DNA of 37,455 bases from Microbacteriaceae bacterium (GTDB lineage Bacteria > Actinomycetota > Actinomycetes > Actinomycetales > Microbacteriaceae), in assembly GCA_024642605.1 (NCBI GenBank), contig JAHEAT010000001.1, positions 20,273-57,727 on the forward strand. The letters run 5' to 3'. The notes beneath the pieces are model-generated. The model was not told where the DNA came from. It ran no database searches and saw only the letters and a program-made list of their open reading frames with translations. Position numbers and translations under genes: made by a program. Shown piece after piece: positions 23,531 through 35,310 of this stretch (its first letter is position 1; every line of letters begins with the position of its first letter).

Positions 23531-24426
23531 TGGCATTCACTGGCGGCTACGACCTATCCAAGCTCAAGCGAACCGAACCCGCGCCAGCAACAACTCCAGC
23601 TGGCAACCGGGCGCCCAAGTCGGTTGCGGTTGAGTCGCTGATCATCGAGGCGACCGAAGCCACGCTTCGAGACATCCTTGCTATCTCGGCCGAGGTGCCG
23701 GTAATCATCGAGTTTCACGCCGACTCGGTTCGCGTTTTAGGTATCAGCGAAAAACTTCGCAGAGTATGCGAATCGTTCGCAGGTGCATTCGTGTTGGTGA
23801 GGGTTGATGCTCAGCTCGAGCAGCGACTGGGTCAGGCCTTTGCAATCAAGGGTGCTCCAACTTTGGTTGCCGTTATGAAGGGCCAGCCGGTTCCTCTGTT
23901 TGAAGGCGAACAAGACGAAGACGCTATTCGCAATGTGGTGGAGCGCGTAATCGAGGTTGCCAAAGAAAATGGGGTCACCGGGGTAGCTATTGTCGAAGAC
24001 GGCGCTCCGGCACAGGTTGAGCAGTTACCCCCGCTTCACCAAAAGGCGTTCGACGCAATCAACGCCGGCGACTTCGATCTGGCGATTTCCACTTATGAGC
24101 AGGCAATCAAAGAAAACCCGCGAGACGACCTTGCCGTGTCGGGTCTCGCGCAGGTGCGGCTGCTAAAACGGACTATCGAGCCTTCTGCAGTCAACGATCA
24201 AGCAGAACCACCCAAGGATGTCGACGAGCTGCTGCTCTGGGCTGACTACCGCCTATCGACCGGCGAGGTGGCAAGAGCTTTTGGTGCGCTTCTCGATGCC
24301 TTCGAGATTCACCGTGATGCTCGCGACCAAATTCGCAAACACCTGATTGAGCTTTTTGCCGTAGTCGAGCCCACAAATGTAGACCTGATCGACGCTCGCA
24401 AGCGTCTGGCCACACTGCTTTACTAA
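23530..24426 (+). CDS. Thioredoxin-fold and TPR-like protein, CnoX/YbbN-like, without CxxC
   Basis: A 298-residue protein with a thioredoxin-like domain (about 35-150) and TPR-like helices (about 165-298). VPVIIEFHADSVRVLG is where thioredoxins carry FWAxWCxxC, but both active-site cysteines are missing. KGAPTLVAVMKGQPV is the cis-Pro region. CnoX/YbbN proteins act as redox-linked holdases that hand clients to chaperonins. Without the cysteines this one would only be a holdase or scaffold. The stop directly abuts the convergent glgB stop. The start overlaps the upstream membrane protein's stop, so the two are coupled. Confidence 0.85.
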   Translation: MAFTGGYDLSKLKRTEPAPATTPAGNRAPKSVAVESLIIEATEATLRDILAISAEVPVIIEFHADSVRVLGISEKLRRVCESFAGAFVLVRVDAQLEQRLGQAFAIKGAPTLVAVMKGQPVPLFEGEQDEDAIRNVVERVIEVAKENGVTGVAIVEDGAPAQVEQLPPLHQKAFDAINAGDFDLAISTYEQAIKENPRDDLAVSGLAQVRLLKRTIEPSAVNDQAEPPKDVDELLLWADYRLSTGEVARAFGALLDAFEIHRDARDQIRKHLIELFAVVEPTNVDLIDARKRLATLLY

Positions 24427-26634
24427 CTATTTGGCGGGCTTGAACCAGACGGCACCGAGTGGTGGCACGCTGATTGAAGCCGAGTGAGGCTGACCGTGAC
24501 TGCCCTCGAGGTTGGCGTTGATCTTGCCGAAGTTTCCAACTCCGGAACCTCCGAATGCCTCGGCGTCGGTGTTCAATAGCTCTAGCCAATCGCCAGACTT
24601 TGGTAAACCGAGCCTGAAATCGTGGTGTGGTTGACCCGAGAAGTTAACCACGCAGGCAAGTGGGTTGCCCTTCTTGTCGTAGCGCAAGAACGAGAGAGTA
24701 TTTGCATCGGCGTTTCCGCCGTCAATCCACACAAAACCGGCTGGGTCATGGTCTAGCTCCCAGAGGGCTGGGGTTTCGGCGTAGATATGGTTCAGCGTAG
24801 ATACCAATGACCTAAGCGCCTGGTGCGTTGGTTGCTCGAGAATCCACCAATCCAACCCGCGTTCCTGGTTCCACTCCGATGGTTGCCCAAATTCGCTGCC
24901 CATAAACAACAGTTTCTTACCTGGATGACACCACATGTAGGTGAGGTAGGCGCGCACATTGGCAAGCTGCTGCCAGCGGTCGCCCGGCATCTTGGCAAGT
25001 AGCGAGCCCTTACCGTGCACGACCTCGTCGTGGCTAATCGGCAAGACAAACTTTTCGTTGTAGTTGTAGAGCATCGAGAACGTGAGCTCACCGTGGTGGT
25101 GCTTGCGGTACATTGGGTCTTTTTCGATGTACTTGAGGGTGTCGTTCATCCACCCCATGTTCCATTTAAACCCAAAACCAAGACCACCGAAGTCGGTGGG
25201 TGCCGAAACACCACCCCAAGATGTCGACTCTTCGGCAATCATCATCACGCCGGGATTGCGACGGTAAGCCGTTGCGTTGGTTTCTTGCATAAAACGAATA
25301 GCGTCGAGGTTCTCGCGGCCGCCGTTTTCATTTGGCAACCATTCGCCGTTTTCACGGGAGTAGTCGAGGTAAAGCATCGAGGCAACCGCATCGACGCGTA
25401 AACCATCGATGTGAAACTCTTCGAGCCAGTACAGCGCGTTGGCAACTAAGAAGTTGCGAACTTCGGTGCGGCCGAAGTCGAAGATGTAGGTTCCCCAGTC
25501 TGGGTGTTCACCGCGACGAGGGTCGGCGTGCTCGTATAGCGGCTGGCCATCGTAACGAGCAAGAGCCCAGTCATCTTTAGGAAAGTGCGCTGGCACCCAG
25601 TCGAGTAGAACTCCGATGCCGGCAGCGTGCAGTCTGTCAATTAGGTAGCGCAGGTCGTCTGGCGAGCCAAAACGCGAGGTCGGAGCGTAATACCCGGTCA
25701 CCTGGTAGCCCCAAGACGGCGCAAACGGGTGTTCGGCCAGCGGCATGAATTCCACGTGGGTAAAACCAGTTTCGAGAATGTAAGGAATCAACTCATCGGC
25801 CAATTCTCGGTAGTTCATAGAGTGGCGCCATGAACCGGCGTGCAGCTCATAGATGCTCATCGGTGAGCTAAGTGCATCGCGTTTGGCTCGGGCGTCAATC
25901 CACTTTTTATCAGACCACTTGTAGTTTGACTCGGTAACGATCGATGCGGTGTCTGGCGGCACCTGAGTGGCTCGGGCCATCGGGTCGATTTTCTTAATCC
26001 AGTTGCCGTCCTTGGTGAGAATTTCGTATTTGTAAGCCGCACCACCTTCGATACCTGGAATGAAAACTTCCCAAACGCCGGTAGAACCCATCACGCGCAT
26101 CGCATGGGCGATGCCATTCCAGTGGTTGAAATCTCCTACAACGCGCACTGCTTGGGCGTTGGGCGCCCACACTTTGAAAGATGTGCCCCGGCTCTTACCC
26201 ATCGCGCCGTCAAAAGTCATAACATGCGAGCCAAGTGCACGCCAGAGTTCTTCGTGGCGACCTTCGCCAATCAGATGCAGGTCGAGCTCGCCAATGGTTG
26301 GCAGGTGACGGTATGGATCGTCGGTGATCCACTCCTGAACAGAGCCATCGGCGGCATAGGTTGCTTTGATGCGGTAGTCGGGCACCTTCTTTGAGGCCAC
26401 GAAGCCATCCCAGATGCCGTTCCAAACGTGATTTAACTCAATTTGAGATGAATCGGCGAGCAGCACCTGAACGCTCTTTGCCATGGGCTTTAGCGTGCGA
26501 ATCACCCATCCACCTTCAACTGGGTGCACACCGAGTATCGAGTGTGGGTCGTGGTGGTTTCCGTTTGAGACTTTGTCGCGTTCGTACTCGCCGATTGCCG
26601 GAAGTGCGGTTGAAGTGCTTTTCTTAGCCGCCAT
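24427..26634 (-). CDS. glgB: 1,4-alpha-glucan branching enzyme GlgB
   Basis: GlgB makes alpha-1,6 branches in glycogen-like glucan (GH13). The 735-residue protein has N-terminal modules (HHDPHSILGVHP, then the CBM48-type GTSFKVWAPNAQAV), and the catalytic barrel. The three catalytic residues are Asp415 (GLRVDAVASM), Glu468 (IAEESTSWGG) and Asp536 (SHDEVVHGKGS). The C-terminal beta domain ends VPPLGAVWFKPAK. It lies 2 nt after the glgE stop, so glgE-glgB is an operon. No strong ribosome site is visible at the start; translation may be coupled. Confidence 0.97.
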   Translation of the reverse strand: MAAKKSTSTALPAIGEYERDKVSNGNHHDPHSILGVHPVEGGWVIRTLKPMAKSVQVLLADSSQIELNHVWNGIWDGFVASKKVPDYRIKATYAADGSVQEWITDDPYRHLPTIGELDLHLIGEGRHEELWRALGSHVMTFDGAMGKSRGTSFKVWAPNAQAVRVVGDFNHWNGIAHAMRVMGSTGVWEVFIPGIEGGAAYKYEILTKDGNWIKKIDPMARATQVPPDTASIVTESNYKWSDKKWIDARAKRDALSSPMSIYELHAGSWRHSMNYRELADELIPYILETGFTHVEFMPLAEHPFAPSWGYQVTGYYAPTSRFGSPDDLRYLIDRLHAAGIGVLLDWVPAHFPKDDWALARYDGQPLYEHADPRRGEHPDWGTYIFDFGRTEVRNFLVANALYWLEEFHIDGLRVDAVASMLYLDYSRENGEWLPNENGGRENLDAIRFMQETNATAYRRNPGVMMIAEESTSWGGVSAPTDFGGLGFGFKWNMGWMNDTLKYIEKDPMYRKHHHGELTFSMLYNYNEKFVLPISHDEVVHGKGSLLAKMPGDRWQQLANVRAYLTYMWCHPGKKLLFMGSEFGQPSEWNQERGLDWWILEQPTHQALRSLVSTLNHIYAETPALWELDHDPAGFVWIDGGNADANTLSFLRYDKKGNPLACVVNFSGQPHHDFRLGLPKSGDWLELLNTDAEAFGGSGVGNFGKINANLEGSHGQPHSASISVPPLGAVWFKPAK

Positions 26635-26636
26635 GG

Positions 26637-28658
26637 TTACTTCTTTCGGGTGATGTGCAAAATGTGAGCAGGCTCAGCAAAAGCATCGAGGCGCACGTAG
26701 TTATCGCGGGCCCAGTGGAATTTCTGGTCGCTGATTAGGTCGTGCACTTCAAACACAGCATTTTCGGGCAGACCGAGTTTCTCCAGGTCAAGGCGCACGG
26801 TAGTTTCGCGCACCGCGTGCGGGTCGGTGTTGACCACAACGATTACGGTGTCTGCCTTGCCGGTTGGGCTTAGGTGCGCTGGTAGGTGCTTTGAGAAGAC
26901 TAAGAATGCACCATCGTCGGAGTGGTGGAATTCGATGTTGCGCAACTGCATAACAGCGGGATGCTCGCGGCGAATCTGGTTGAGCTTGGTGATGTACGGG
27001 GCAATGGATCGACCAGACGCTTCGGCGGCTTCCCAGTCGCGAGGCTTGTACTGATACTTTTCTGAATCGATGTGCTCTTCAGCACCTGGGCGAGCCACAA
27101 ACTCCACTAGCTCGTAACCCGCATACATGCCCCAGAGCGGTGTTGCCATGGCAGCAATGGCCGCGCGAATCTTATGGCCTGGCCTTCCGCCGTATTGCAG
27201 GTATTGGGTGAGAATGTCGGGCGTGCTAACCCAGAAGTTTGGTCTGAAGTAGGCGGCGGTTTCGCGGCTGAGTTCGAGCAGGTAACTGCGCAATTCTTCT
27301 GGGGTGTTTCGCCAGGTGTAGTAGGTGTACGACTGTTGAAAGCCGACCTTACCCAGGGTTCGCATCATCGCTGGTCGGGTGAATGCTTCGGCCAGGAAGA
27401 TAATCTCTGGGTGTTCTGCGTTAATTTCGCTAATCAGCCATTCCCAAAATGCAACCGGCTTGGTGTGTGGGTTATCGACTCTAAAAATCTTTACGCCGTA
27501 GGCAATCCAGTGTTTTACGACTCGCAAAATCTCTTGATAGATGCCTTCTGGGTCGTTGTCAAAGTTGATCGGAAAGATGTCTTGATATTTTTTGGGAGGA
27601 TTCTCGGCGTAGGCAATGGTGCCGTCGGCGCGAGTCGTGAACCATTCAGGGTGTTCCTGAACCCACGGATGATCGGGGCTAGCCTGCACCGCAAGGTCCA
27701 TGGCTATCTCGAGACCAAGTTCGCGAGCGGCGTTGACAAAGTTTCTAAAATCCTTTTCAGTTCCCAGCTCTGGGTGAATAACATCGTGGCCACCTGCAGG
27801 TCCGCCGATTGCCCAAGGCGACCCGGGGTCTTCGGTTGTTGCGTTGAGAGTGTTGTTTGGCCCTTTTCTAAAGGCCACGCCGATTGGGTGCACCGGCGGC
27901 AGGTAGAGAACATCGAACCCCATGGCCGCAACCCCCGGCAGGCGCTTGGTCGCGGTTTTGAAAGTGCCCGACGCCCAGGTTTTGCTCTTCTGGTTGAACT
28001 TTGCGCCTTCGCTTCTCGGAAAGAACTCGTACCAAGCGGCCGCACCTGCTATGGCACGCTCACAGTTGATTAGGTATTCTTCGCTGAGAGTAACCAGGCT
28101 TCTAACCGGATGGCTCTGCACGGCCTTTTTTACGACTGCGGTTTCAACGGCGGCAAATCTAGCCTTGGGTGAAACCGAATCATCGGCCAAAACTTCGGCT
28201 GCATCGCGAAGGTGCGCAGCGTTCGCCTTCGGGCGATCTTTTTCGCTAGCCGCGCGGGTGAACAGCGCGATACCTTCGAGCATCATCAGCTCTTCATCCT
28301 GGTTGGCAGCCAGCTTTACCTCGGTGTTGTGGTGCCAGGTTTCGTAGTCGTCGGCATATGCGCGAATCTGAAAACGCCAGTGACCAACTTCTTGAAGCAC
28401 CGTGGATGCGTGCCAGCTGTCGCTTCCCGGAGCACCTGGGGTCATCGGCAGCACAGATTGCTTGCCAGTTGGAGAAGTAAGAAGTAGCTCGGTGGCTAGC
28501 GCATCGTGGCCTTCGCGAAACACGACGGCAGAGAAGTGAACCAGCTCCCCGTCAAATGCCTTGGCGTTCCATCGCCCGCCATCAACAACGGGTTGAATTT
28601 CCAAAATCGGAAATCGACCCACCGGGTTGGTGTGGCGATGTGAAATTTCGCTATCCAT
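26637..28658 (-). CDS. glgE: Maltosyltransferase GlgE
   Basis: GlgE transfers maltose from maltose-1-phosphate to growing alpha-1,4-glucan (GH13_3). This 673-residue protein has the N-terminal beta domain, YLPPVHPIGVAFRKG, and the catalytic Asp395 (FRVDNPHTKP) and Glu424 (LAEAFTRP); these match Asp394 and Glu423 of the Streptomyces enzyme in number and context. KKYQDIFPINFD is also a GlgE motif. The gene has a leaderless-type -10 6 nt before its ATG. treS, mak and glgM are not in the window, so the source of maltose-1-phosphate is elsewhere. glgB follows in the same operon. Confidence 0.96.
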   Translation of the reverse strand: MDSEISHRHTNPVGRFPILEIQPVVDGGRWNAKAFDGELVHFSAVVFREGHDALATELLLTSPTGKQSVLPMTPGAPGSDSWHASTVLQEVGHWRFQIRAYADDYETWHHNTEVKLAANQDEELMMLEGIALFTRAASEKDRPKANAAHLRDAAEVLADDSVSPKARFAAVETAVVKKAVQSHPVRSLVTLSEEYLINCERAIAGAAAWYEFFPRSEGAKFNQKSKTWASGTFKTATKRLPGVAAMGFDVLYLPPVHPIGVAFRKGPNNTLNATTEDPGSPWAIGGPAGGHDVIHPELGTEKDFRNFVNAARELGLEIAMDLAVQASPDHPWVQEHPEWFTTRADGTIAYAENPPKKYQDIFPINFDNDPEGIYQEILRVVKHWIAYGVKIFRVDNPHTKPVAFWEWLISEINAEHPEIIFLAEAFTRPAMMRTLGKVGFQQSYTYYTWRNTPEELRSYLLELSRETAAYFRPNFWVSTPDILTQYLQYGGRPGHKIRAAIAAMATPLWGMYAGYELVEFVARPGAEEHIDSEKYQYKPRDWEAAEASGRSIAPYITKLNQIRREHPAVMQLRNIEFHHSDDGAFLVFSKHLPAHLSPTGKADTVIVVVNTDPHAVRETTVRLDLEKLGLPENAVFEVHDLISDQKFHWARDNYVRLDAFAEPAHILHITRKK

Positions 28659-28670
28659 AAAGCAAACTTA
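28659..28670 (-). promoter_or_regulatory. Leaderless-type promoter of glgE
   Basis: On the minus strand TAAGTT (28670 to 28665) ends exactly 6 nt before the glgE ATG at 28658. No Shine-Dalgarno lies in between. The geometry equals that of lepB, mnmA, ligA and the cysteine desulfurase gene. It lies in the 50-nt gap after glgX. Confidence 0.5.
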
Positions 28671-28708
28671 GCGGTTTTCGAAGCCAAAAACGGGTTGTTA
28701 CCTAGTGA

Positions 28709-30754
28709 TTACTTGGCGCGAAGTAGAAGCATTGAGGTAGCCGACATGTTCAACTTCGAACCGGCCTTGGCAGATTTGAATTCGGTTGGCGGCAGCTCGT
28801 TTGCGCTATCCCACACAATCTCCCAATCGTGTTCCCATTCGGGCAGTGTTACTTCGATGTCGGTTTCGGTGCCGTGAATGATCAACAGCGTTGTGTTCGA
28901 TGAGGTTTCATCTCGGTTAATGTGTTTTGCGAGGCGCATCACGGTTCGCTGGTTGGCGTTGTTCCACTGTTCTTCGGTGAGAATCGTGCCGTCTTGCGAG
29001 AACCACTTGATCATGTCGCTACCGGGTACGGCCTCGTCGAAGTTGCCGAAGTTTGGTTGGCGCAACGAACCGTTTTCGCTTCGCAACCTGGCGAGGTGCG
29101 CAAACGTGGCTTTAAGGTTTTGCTGGTGTTCGGTGTGATTCCAGTTGACCCACGAGAGGTTGCTGTCTTGGCAGTACGCGTTGTTATTTCCAAGCTGGGT
29201 CTTTCCAACTTCGTCGCCTGCCGTGACCATTGGAACACCAGCCGAGAGCAGCAGCGTGGCAAGTAGGTTGCGGCGAGCGCGTCTGCGTTGGGCGTTGATT
29301 GCGTCGTCAGACACCTCACCTTCGGCGCCGTGGTTGAACGAGAAGTTGTTGCTGTTGCCGTCGCGGTTGCCTTCACCGTTCATTTGGTTGTGCTTTACGT
29401 TGTAGGTCACCAGGTCGTGCAGGCAGAAACCGTCGTGAGCGGTCACGAAGTTTATTGAACCTAGCGGCCCGGATGGCCCGTCAACCACGTCTCTCGAACC
29501 AGCAAGTCGGGTCGCCAAATCGGCCACGCCATTGTCGAAGTGTCCCGAGTTACGCGCAGTAGCTATGTCTGAGAGCCAAAAACGCCTTACCGAGTCGCGG
29601 TAGCGATCGTTCCATTCGCTGAATCGATCGGGAAAGTTGCCGGTCTGCCAGCCGCCGAGCCCAATGTCCCATGGCTCGAGAATCAGCTTCGAGTCTGCAA
29701 GATCCGGGTCTTCGACCATCCGGCGCAGCATTTCGTGGTTTGGGTCATACTGGTTCGACTTGTCGCGAGCCAAAGTGGTGGCTAGGTCGAAGCGGAAGCC
29801 ATCGATCTGCATTTCGTTGGTCCAGTAGCGCAGTGAATCCATGACCAGGTCGACCACACGGGAGTTGCTGAAATCAAGCGAGTTTCCGCAGCCGGTGGTG
29901 TCGTGGTAGTTGCCGTAATCGTCTTGACGGTAGTAATAGGAGTTGTCTAGCCCGCGAAAAGAGTAGGTGAGGCCGCGCGCTCCACCTTCGGCGGTGTGGT
30001 TGTAGACCACGTCGAGAATTACTTCGATACCCGCGCGGTGAAGTTCACGCACAGCCGTCTTGAATTCGTTGAGAATCGCTTGAGGTCCGGCTTCGATCGC
30101 AGTTGACGAGGCGTAGCGGTGATGCGGGGTAAAGAAGTTAATGGAGTTGTAGCCCCAGTAGTTGATCAAACCCATGTTCATCAGGCGAGGCTCCGAAATG
30201 AACATTTGCACCGGAAGCAGCTCGACTGCGGTGATGCCAATCTCCTTAAGGTGAGCGATGGTGGTTGGATGCGCCAACGCGGCGTAGGTACCGCGAATGT
30301 CATCGTGAAGCTCAACGTTGCCGCGAGTCAAGCCGCGCGCATGGGCCTCGTAAATGATGGTTTCTTTTAGAGGGGTCTTGGGCTTCTCGACGCCCTGCCA
30401 GTCGAAAGTGTCGTCAACGACGACGTTGTGAAACTCGCGCGCCGACTCACGCACCACGCCGCGGGCGTAAGGGTCGATGAGGTTGAGGTTGTGGTTAAAG
30501 CCGTGGCGAGGACCATCGGGACCGGTTGCTCTAAGAGCGTAGTGAGTGCCAAGCTTGATTACCGGTGACGTCGCAGACCAAACACCATCACCGACTGGTC
30601 GAAGGGTGATGCGCTGCTCCACTTTGGTCGAATCATTCGGGTCTAAAACAAGAAACTCAACCGATGTCGCGCTCGAAGAGAAGACCCGAATCGTGCCCTT
30701 ATCGCCATCGAGGCTCACACCCAACGGCGCGTTGGTGCTATCTGGCTGGGTCAT
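28709..30754 (-). CDS. glgX: Glycogen debranching enzyme GlgX
   Basis: GlgX hydrolyses alpha-1,6 branches of glycogen-derived glucan (GH13 isoamylase type). The 681-residue protein has a CBM48-like N-terminus, YWGYNSINFFTPHHRYAS, VILDVVYNHTAEG, catalytic Asp323 (DGFRFDLATTL) and Glu360 (LILEPWDIG), and FVTAHDGFCLHDLV with the transition-state Asp. The ATG at 30754 is preceded by CAGGA at 5 nt. It is 50 nt upstream of glgE, transcribed in the same direction, so glgX-glgE-glgB form a glucan block. glgE also has its own candidate promoter. Confidence 0.95.
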   Translation of the reverse strand: MTQPDSTNAPLGVSLDGDKGTIRVFSSSATSVEFLVLDPNDSTKVEQRITLRPVGDGVWSATSPVIKLGTHYALRATGPDGPRHGFNHNLNLIDPYARGVVRESAREFHNVVVDDTFDWQGVEKPKTPLKETIIYEAHARGLTRGNVELHDDIRGTYAALAHPTTIAHLKEIGITAVELLPVQMFISEPRLMNMGLINYWGYNSINFFTPHHRYASSTAIEAGPQAILNEFKTAVRELHRAGIEVILDVVYNHTAEGGARGLTYSFRGLDNSYYYRQDDYGNYHDTTGCGNSLDFSNSRVVDLVMDSLRYWTNEMQIDGFRFDLATTLARDKSNQYDPNHEMLRRMVEDPDLADSKLILEPWDIGLGGWQTGNFPDRFSEWNDRYRDSVRRFWLSDIATARNSGHFDNGVADLATRLAGSRDVVDGPSGPLGSINFVTAHDGFCLHDLVTYNVKHNQMNGEGNRDGNSNNFSFNHGAEGEVSDDAINAQRRRARRNLLATLLLSAGVPMVTAGDEVGKTQLGNNNAYCQDSNLSWVNWNHTEHQQNLKATFAHLARLRSENGSLRQPNFGNFDEAVPGSDMIKWFSQDGTILTEEQWNNANQRTVMRLAKHINRDETSSNTTLLIIHGTETDIEVTLPEWEHDWEIVWDSANELPPTEFKSAKAGSKLNMSATSMLLLRAK

Positions 30755-30851
30755 GGATTCCTGAGGTGAGAAGAGATTATGTGTAACTAACGCAAAAGTT
30801 TATCGCCGCCACGTTACAACGAGGTTTCACAACGCTGGTTAGGCTGAAGTA
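30755..30851. promoter_or_regulatory. Divergent region between glgX and the cysteine desulfurase gene
   Basis: On the plus strand TAGGCT (30840-30845) ends 6 nt before the desulfurase ATG, with no Shine-Dalgarno. On the minus strand CATAAT is a fair -10 for glgX, which has a CAGGA ribosome site. The region thus pairs a leaderless with a leadered promoter. Confidence 0.5.
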
Positions 30852-32024
30852 ATGGTTGTCTACCTAGACCACGCAGCCACTTCACCGATTAGACCAGAAG
30901 TGGTAGCCACCTATACCGAATATTTGCAGCTCGTGGGCAACCCTTCATCGGTTCACACCTCGGGTCAGCGGGTAAGGCGCGCACTCGAAGAGGCAAGAGA
31001 AGACATAGCCAAAGCCGTCGACTGCAACCGCAACGAAGTCATCTTCACCTCGGGTGGTACCGAATCAGACAACCTAGCCATAAAGGGTCTCTACTGGCAT
31101 CGCAGCCAGGCAGAGCGCAACCGTAACGTCATTCTCAGCACCTACACCGAACACCATGCGGTGATAGACGCGATCCATTGGCTCGAAAAAGACCAAGGCG
31201 CAAAACCCGTGTGGATACCCGTAGATGAGCGGGGAGTGGTGGACCTTGAGTGGTTAGCCAATTTCTTGAGTGAACGCGCATCCGAGGTTGCTTTGATCAC
31301 ACTGATGTGGGCAAACAACGAAACCGGTGTAGTCACACCGATCGACCAGGTATGCGAGATTGCCAAAAAACACCAAATTCCGGTGCACTCCGATGCGGTT
31401 GCAGCGTTCGGGCACGTCGAGGTAAGTTTTGCCAAGTCGGGGCTAGACGCAATGTCGATAACCGCGCACAAGGTGGGTGGCCCGGTCGGTGTCGGCGCAT
31501 TGATAGTCTCGCGCGCCTCGAAGATGACTTCACTTATTCACGGTGGTGGCCAAGAGCGCTCGCTGAGATCTGGCACCATGAACGCGGCCGGTGCAAAAGC
31601 ATTTGCGCTCGCGGCATCGCTGGCGGTGGCCCAACGTGAATCGCACGCTGCCGAAATGGTGGTTTTGCGCGATCGACTCGTCGAGTCGGTGCTCTCAAAT
31701 ATTCCTAAGGCGAGGTTCAGTCGCGACGACGCTCCAGGTTTGCCTGACAATGCGCATTTCACATTTCCGGGATGCTCGGGCGATTCGTTGCTCTTTTTAC
31801 TCGACCAAGCCGGAGTCTGCGTGTCAAACGGCTCTGCCTGCCAGGCCGGTGTGGCAGCGGCGTCGCACGTTTTGATCACCATGGGCCGCACCGAAGCAGA
31901 GGCTTCGAGTTGCATCCGTGTAACGCTCGGGCGTGGAAACACCGATGCCGATGTCGATGCTTTTTTGGCGGCGCTTCCCGCTGCACACGCCGGCGCGCAC
32001 AAGGCGGGCTACACCACTTCGTAG
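30852..32024 (+). CDS. Cysteine desulfurase (NifS/IscS family)
   Basis: This PLP enzyme takes sulfur from cysteine and forms a persulfide for transfer. The 390-residue protein starts YLDHAATSP, has the GGTESDNLAIKG phosphate-binding region, the PLP-binding Lys207 (ITAHKVGGPVG) and the sulfur-accepting Cys330 (SNGSACQAG). mnmA begins 9 nt downstream, so it is very likely the sulfur donor for tRNA 2-thiouridine; an Fe-S role is also possible. The ATG is 6 nt after TAGGCT, suggesting a leaderless transcript. Its TAG stop overlaps the mnmA -10 element. Confidence 0.95.
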   Translation: MVVYLDHAATSPIRPEVVATYTEYLQLVGNPSSVHTSGQRVRRALEEAREDIAKAVDCNRNEVIFTSGGTESDNLAIKGLYWHRSQAERNRNVILSTYTEHHAVIDAIHWLEKDQGAKPVWIPVDERGVVDLEWLANFLSERASEVALITLMWANNETGVVTPIDQVCEIAKKHQIPVHSDAVAAFGHVEVSFAKSGLDAMSITAHKVGGPVGVGALIVSRASKMTSLIHGGGQERSLRSGTMNAAGAKAFALAASLAVAQRESHAAEMVVLRDRLVESVLSNIPKARFSRDDAPGLPDNAHFTFPGCSGDSLLFLLDQAGVCVSNGSACQAGVAAASHVLITMGRTEAEASSCIRVTLGRGNTDADVDAFLAALPAAHAGAHKAGYTTS

Positions 32025-32033
32025 ACTTGTCTC
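32022..32033 (+). promoter_or_regulatory. Leaderless-type promoter of mnmA overlapping the upstream stop
   Basis: TAGACT at 32022-32027 begins with the TAG stop of the cysteine desulfurase gene and ends 6 nt before the mnmA GTG at 32034. No Shine-Dalgarno is present, and no good -35 is visible. Confidence 0.55.
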
Positions 32034-33173
32034 GTGAAGGTTTTAGCAGCAATGTCGGGTGGCGTAGATAGCGCCGTTGCCGCCGCGCGCGCCGTTGAGG
32101 CTGGCCACGAAGTTGTAGGCGTTCACCTCGCACTTTCGCGCATGCCCGGCACTCTACGCACCGGTTCTAGAGGTTGCTGCACAATCGAAGATTCGATGGA
32201 CGCCCAGCGCGCTGCCAACGTTCTCGGGATTCCTTATTACGTCTGGGATTTCTCGGAGCGTTTCAAGCTCGACGTGGTCGATGACTTTATCGCTGAATAT
32301 CAGGCTGGCCGTACCCCAAACCCTTGCATGCGCTGCAATGAGCGCATCAAATTTGCCGCGCTGCTCGAGAAGGCATTAGCTCTCGGTTTCGATGCGGTAG
32401 CCACCGGGCACTACGCGTCGCTTCTCACCGGAGCCGATGGTGCGTTAGAGCTTCACCGCAGCCCCGCCATGGCAAAAGACCAGTCTTATGTTTTAGGTGT
32501 TCTTACCGCCGAGCAACTGGCTCACTCCATGTTTCCGCTTGGTCAAGCAGCATCCAAGGCCGACATCCGTGCCGAGGCGGAGCGACGTGGCCTGGCCGTT
32601 GCTCAAAAGCCAGACTCGTACGACATCTGCTTCATTCCCGAGGGCGACACCCAAGATTGGCTCGCCGACAAAGTTGGCAGTCAGACTGGTGAAATCGTTG
32701 ATCGTGATGGTCAAGTTTTGGGCTCTCACGAAGGTGCACACGGATACACGGTGGGCCAGCGTAAGGGCTTAAACATTGGTCGCCCTGCCGCCGATGGTCG
32801 CCCACGGTATGTGCTCGAAATTCGACCAAAGACCAATACAGTGGTGGTCGGACCGCAGGAAGCCCTTGCAATCAAGGAATTGGCAGGTAACCGTTACACC
32901 TGGTGTGGCAGTGCTCCGGCCGATGCATCCTTGTGGTTTAGCGCCCACGTGCAGGTTCGTGCGCACGGCGAGCAAGTGTCTTGCGAAGCGGCTGTAGTTG
33001 ACGACGAACTCGTGATTCGACTCAACGAACCACTCGTAGGAGTTTCTCCCGGACAGACTGCTGTGCTTTACATTGGTACGCGCGTGCTAGGACAAACCAC
33101 GATCGATCGCACGGTTAGCGCCGACGTGTCCGAAACTGTTGATAGCCTCGGTCAACATGCCGCAAGCACTAAA

Positions 33174-33176
<3 letters not shown>
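32034..33176 (+). CDS. mnmA: tRNA-specific 2-thiouridylase MnmA
   Basis: MnmA thiolates U34 of Lys, Glu and Gln tRNAs. The 380-residue protein has the P-loop SGGVDS (8-13) for ATP, and the active-site cysteines Cys98 (NPCMRCN) and Cys199 ([10 protein letters not shown]). GHYAS and [10 protein letters not shown] are further family blocks. The GTG at 32034 is directly 6 nt after TAGACT; this fixes the start. The C-terminal beta barrel runs to the end with a short extra tail (after TIDRT). The desulfurase gene upstream probably supplies sulfur. Its TAG stop overlaps the ligA -10. Confidence 0.96.
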
Positions 33177-35306
<2,130 letters not shown>

Positions 35307-35310
35307 ACGA

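Noticed and set aside
27174..28073. 299-residue open frame on the plus strand
   Set aside because: It lies antisense inside glgE, whose motifs and catalytic residues are clear.
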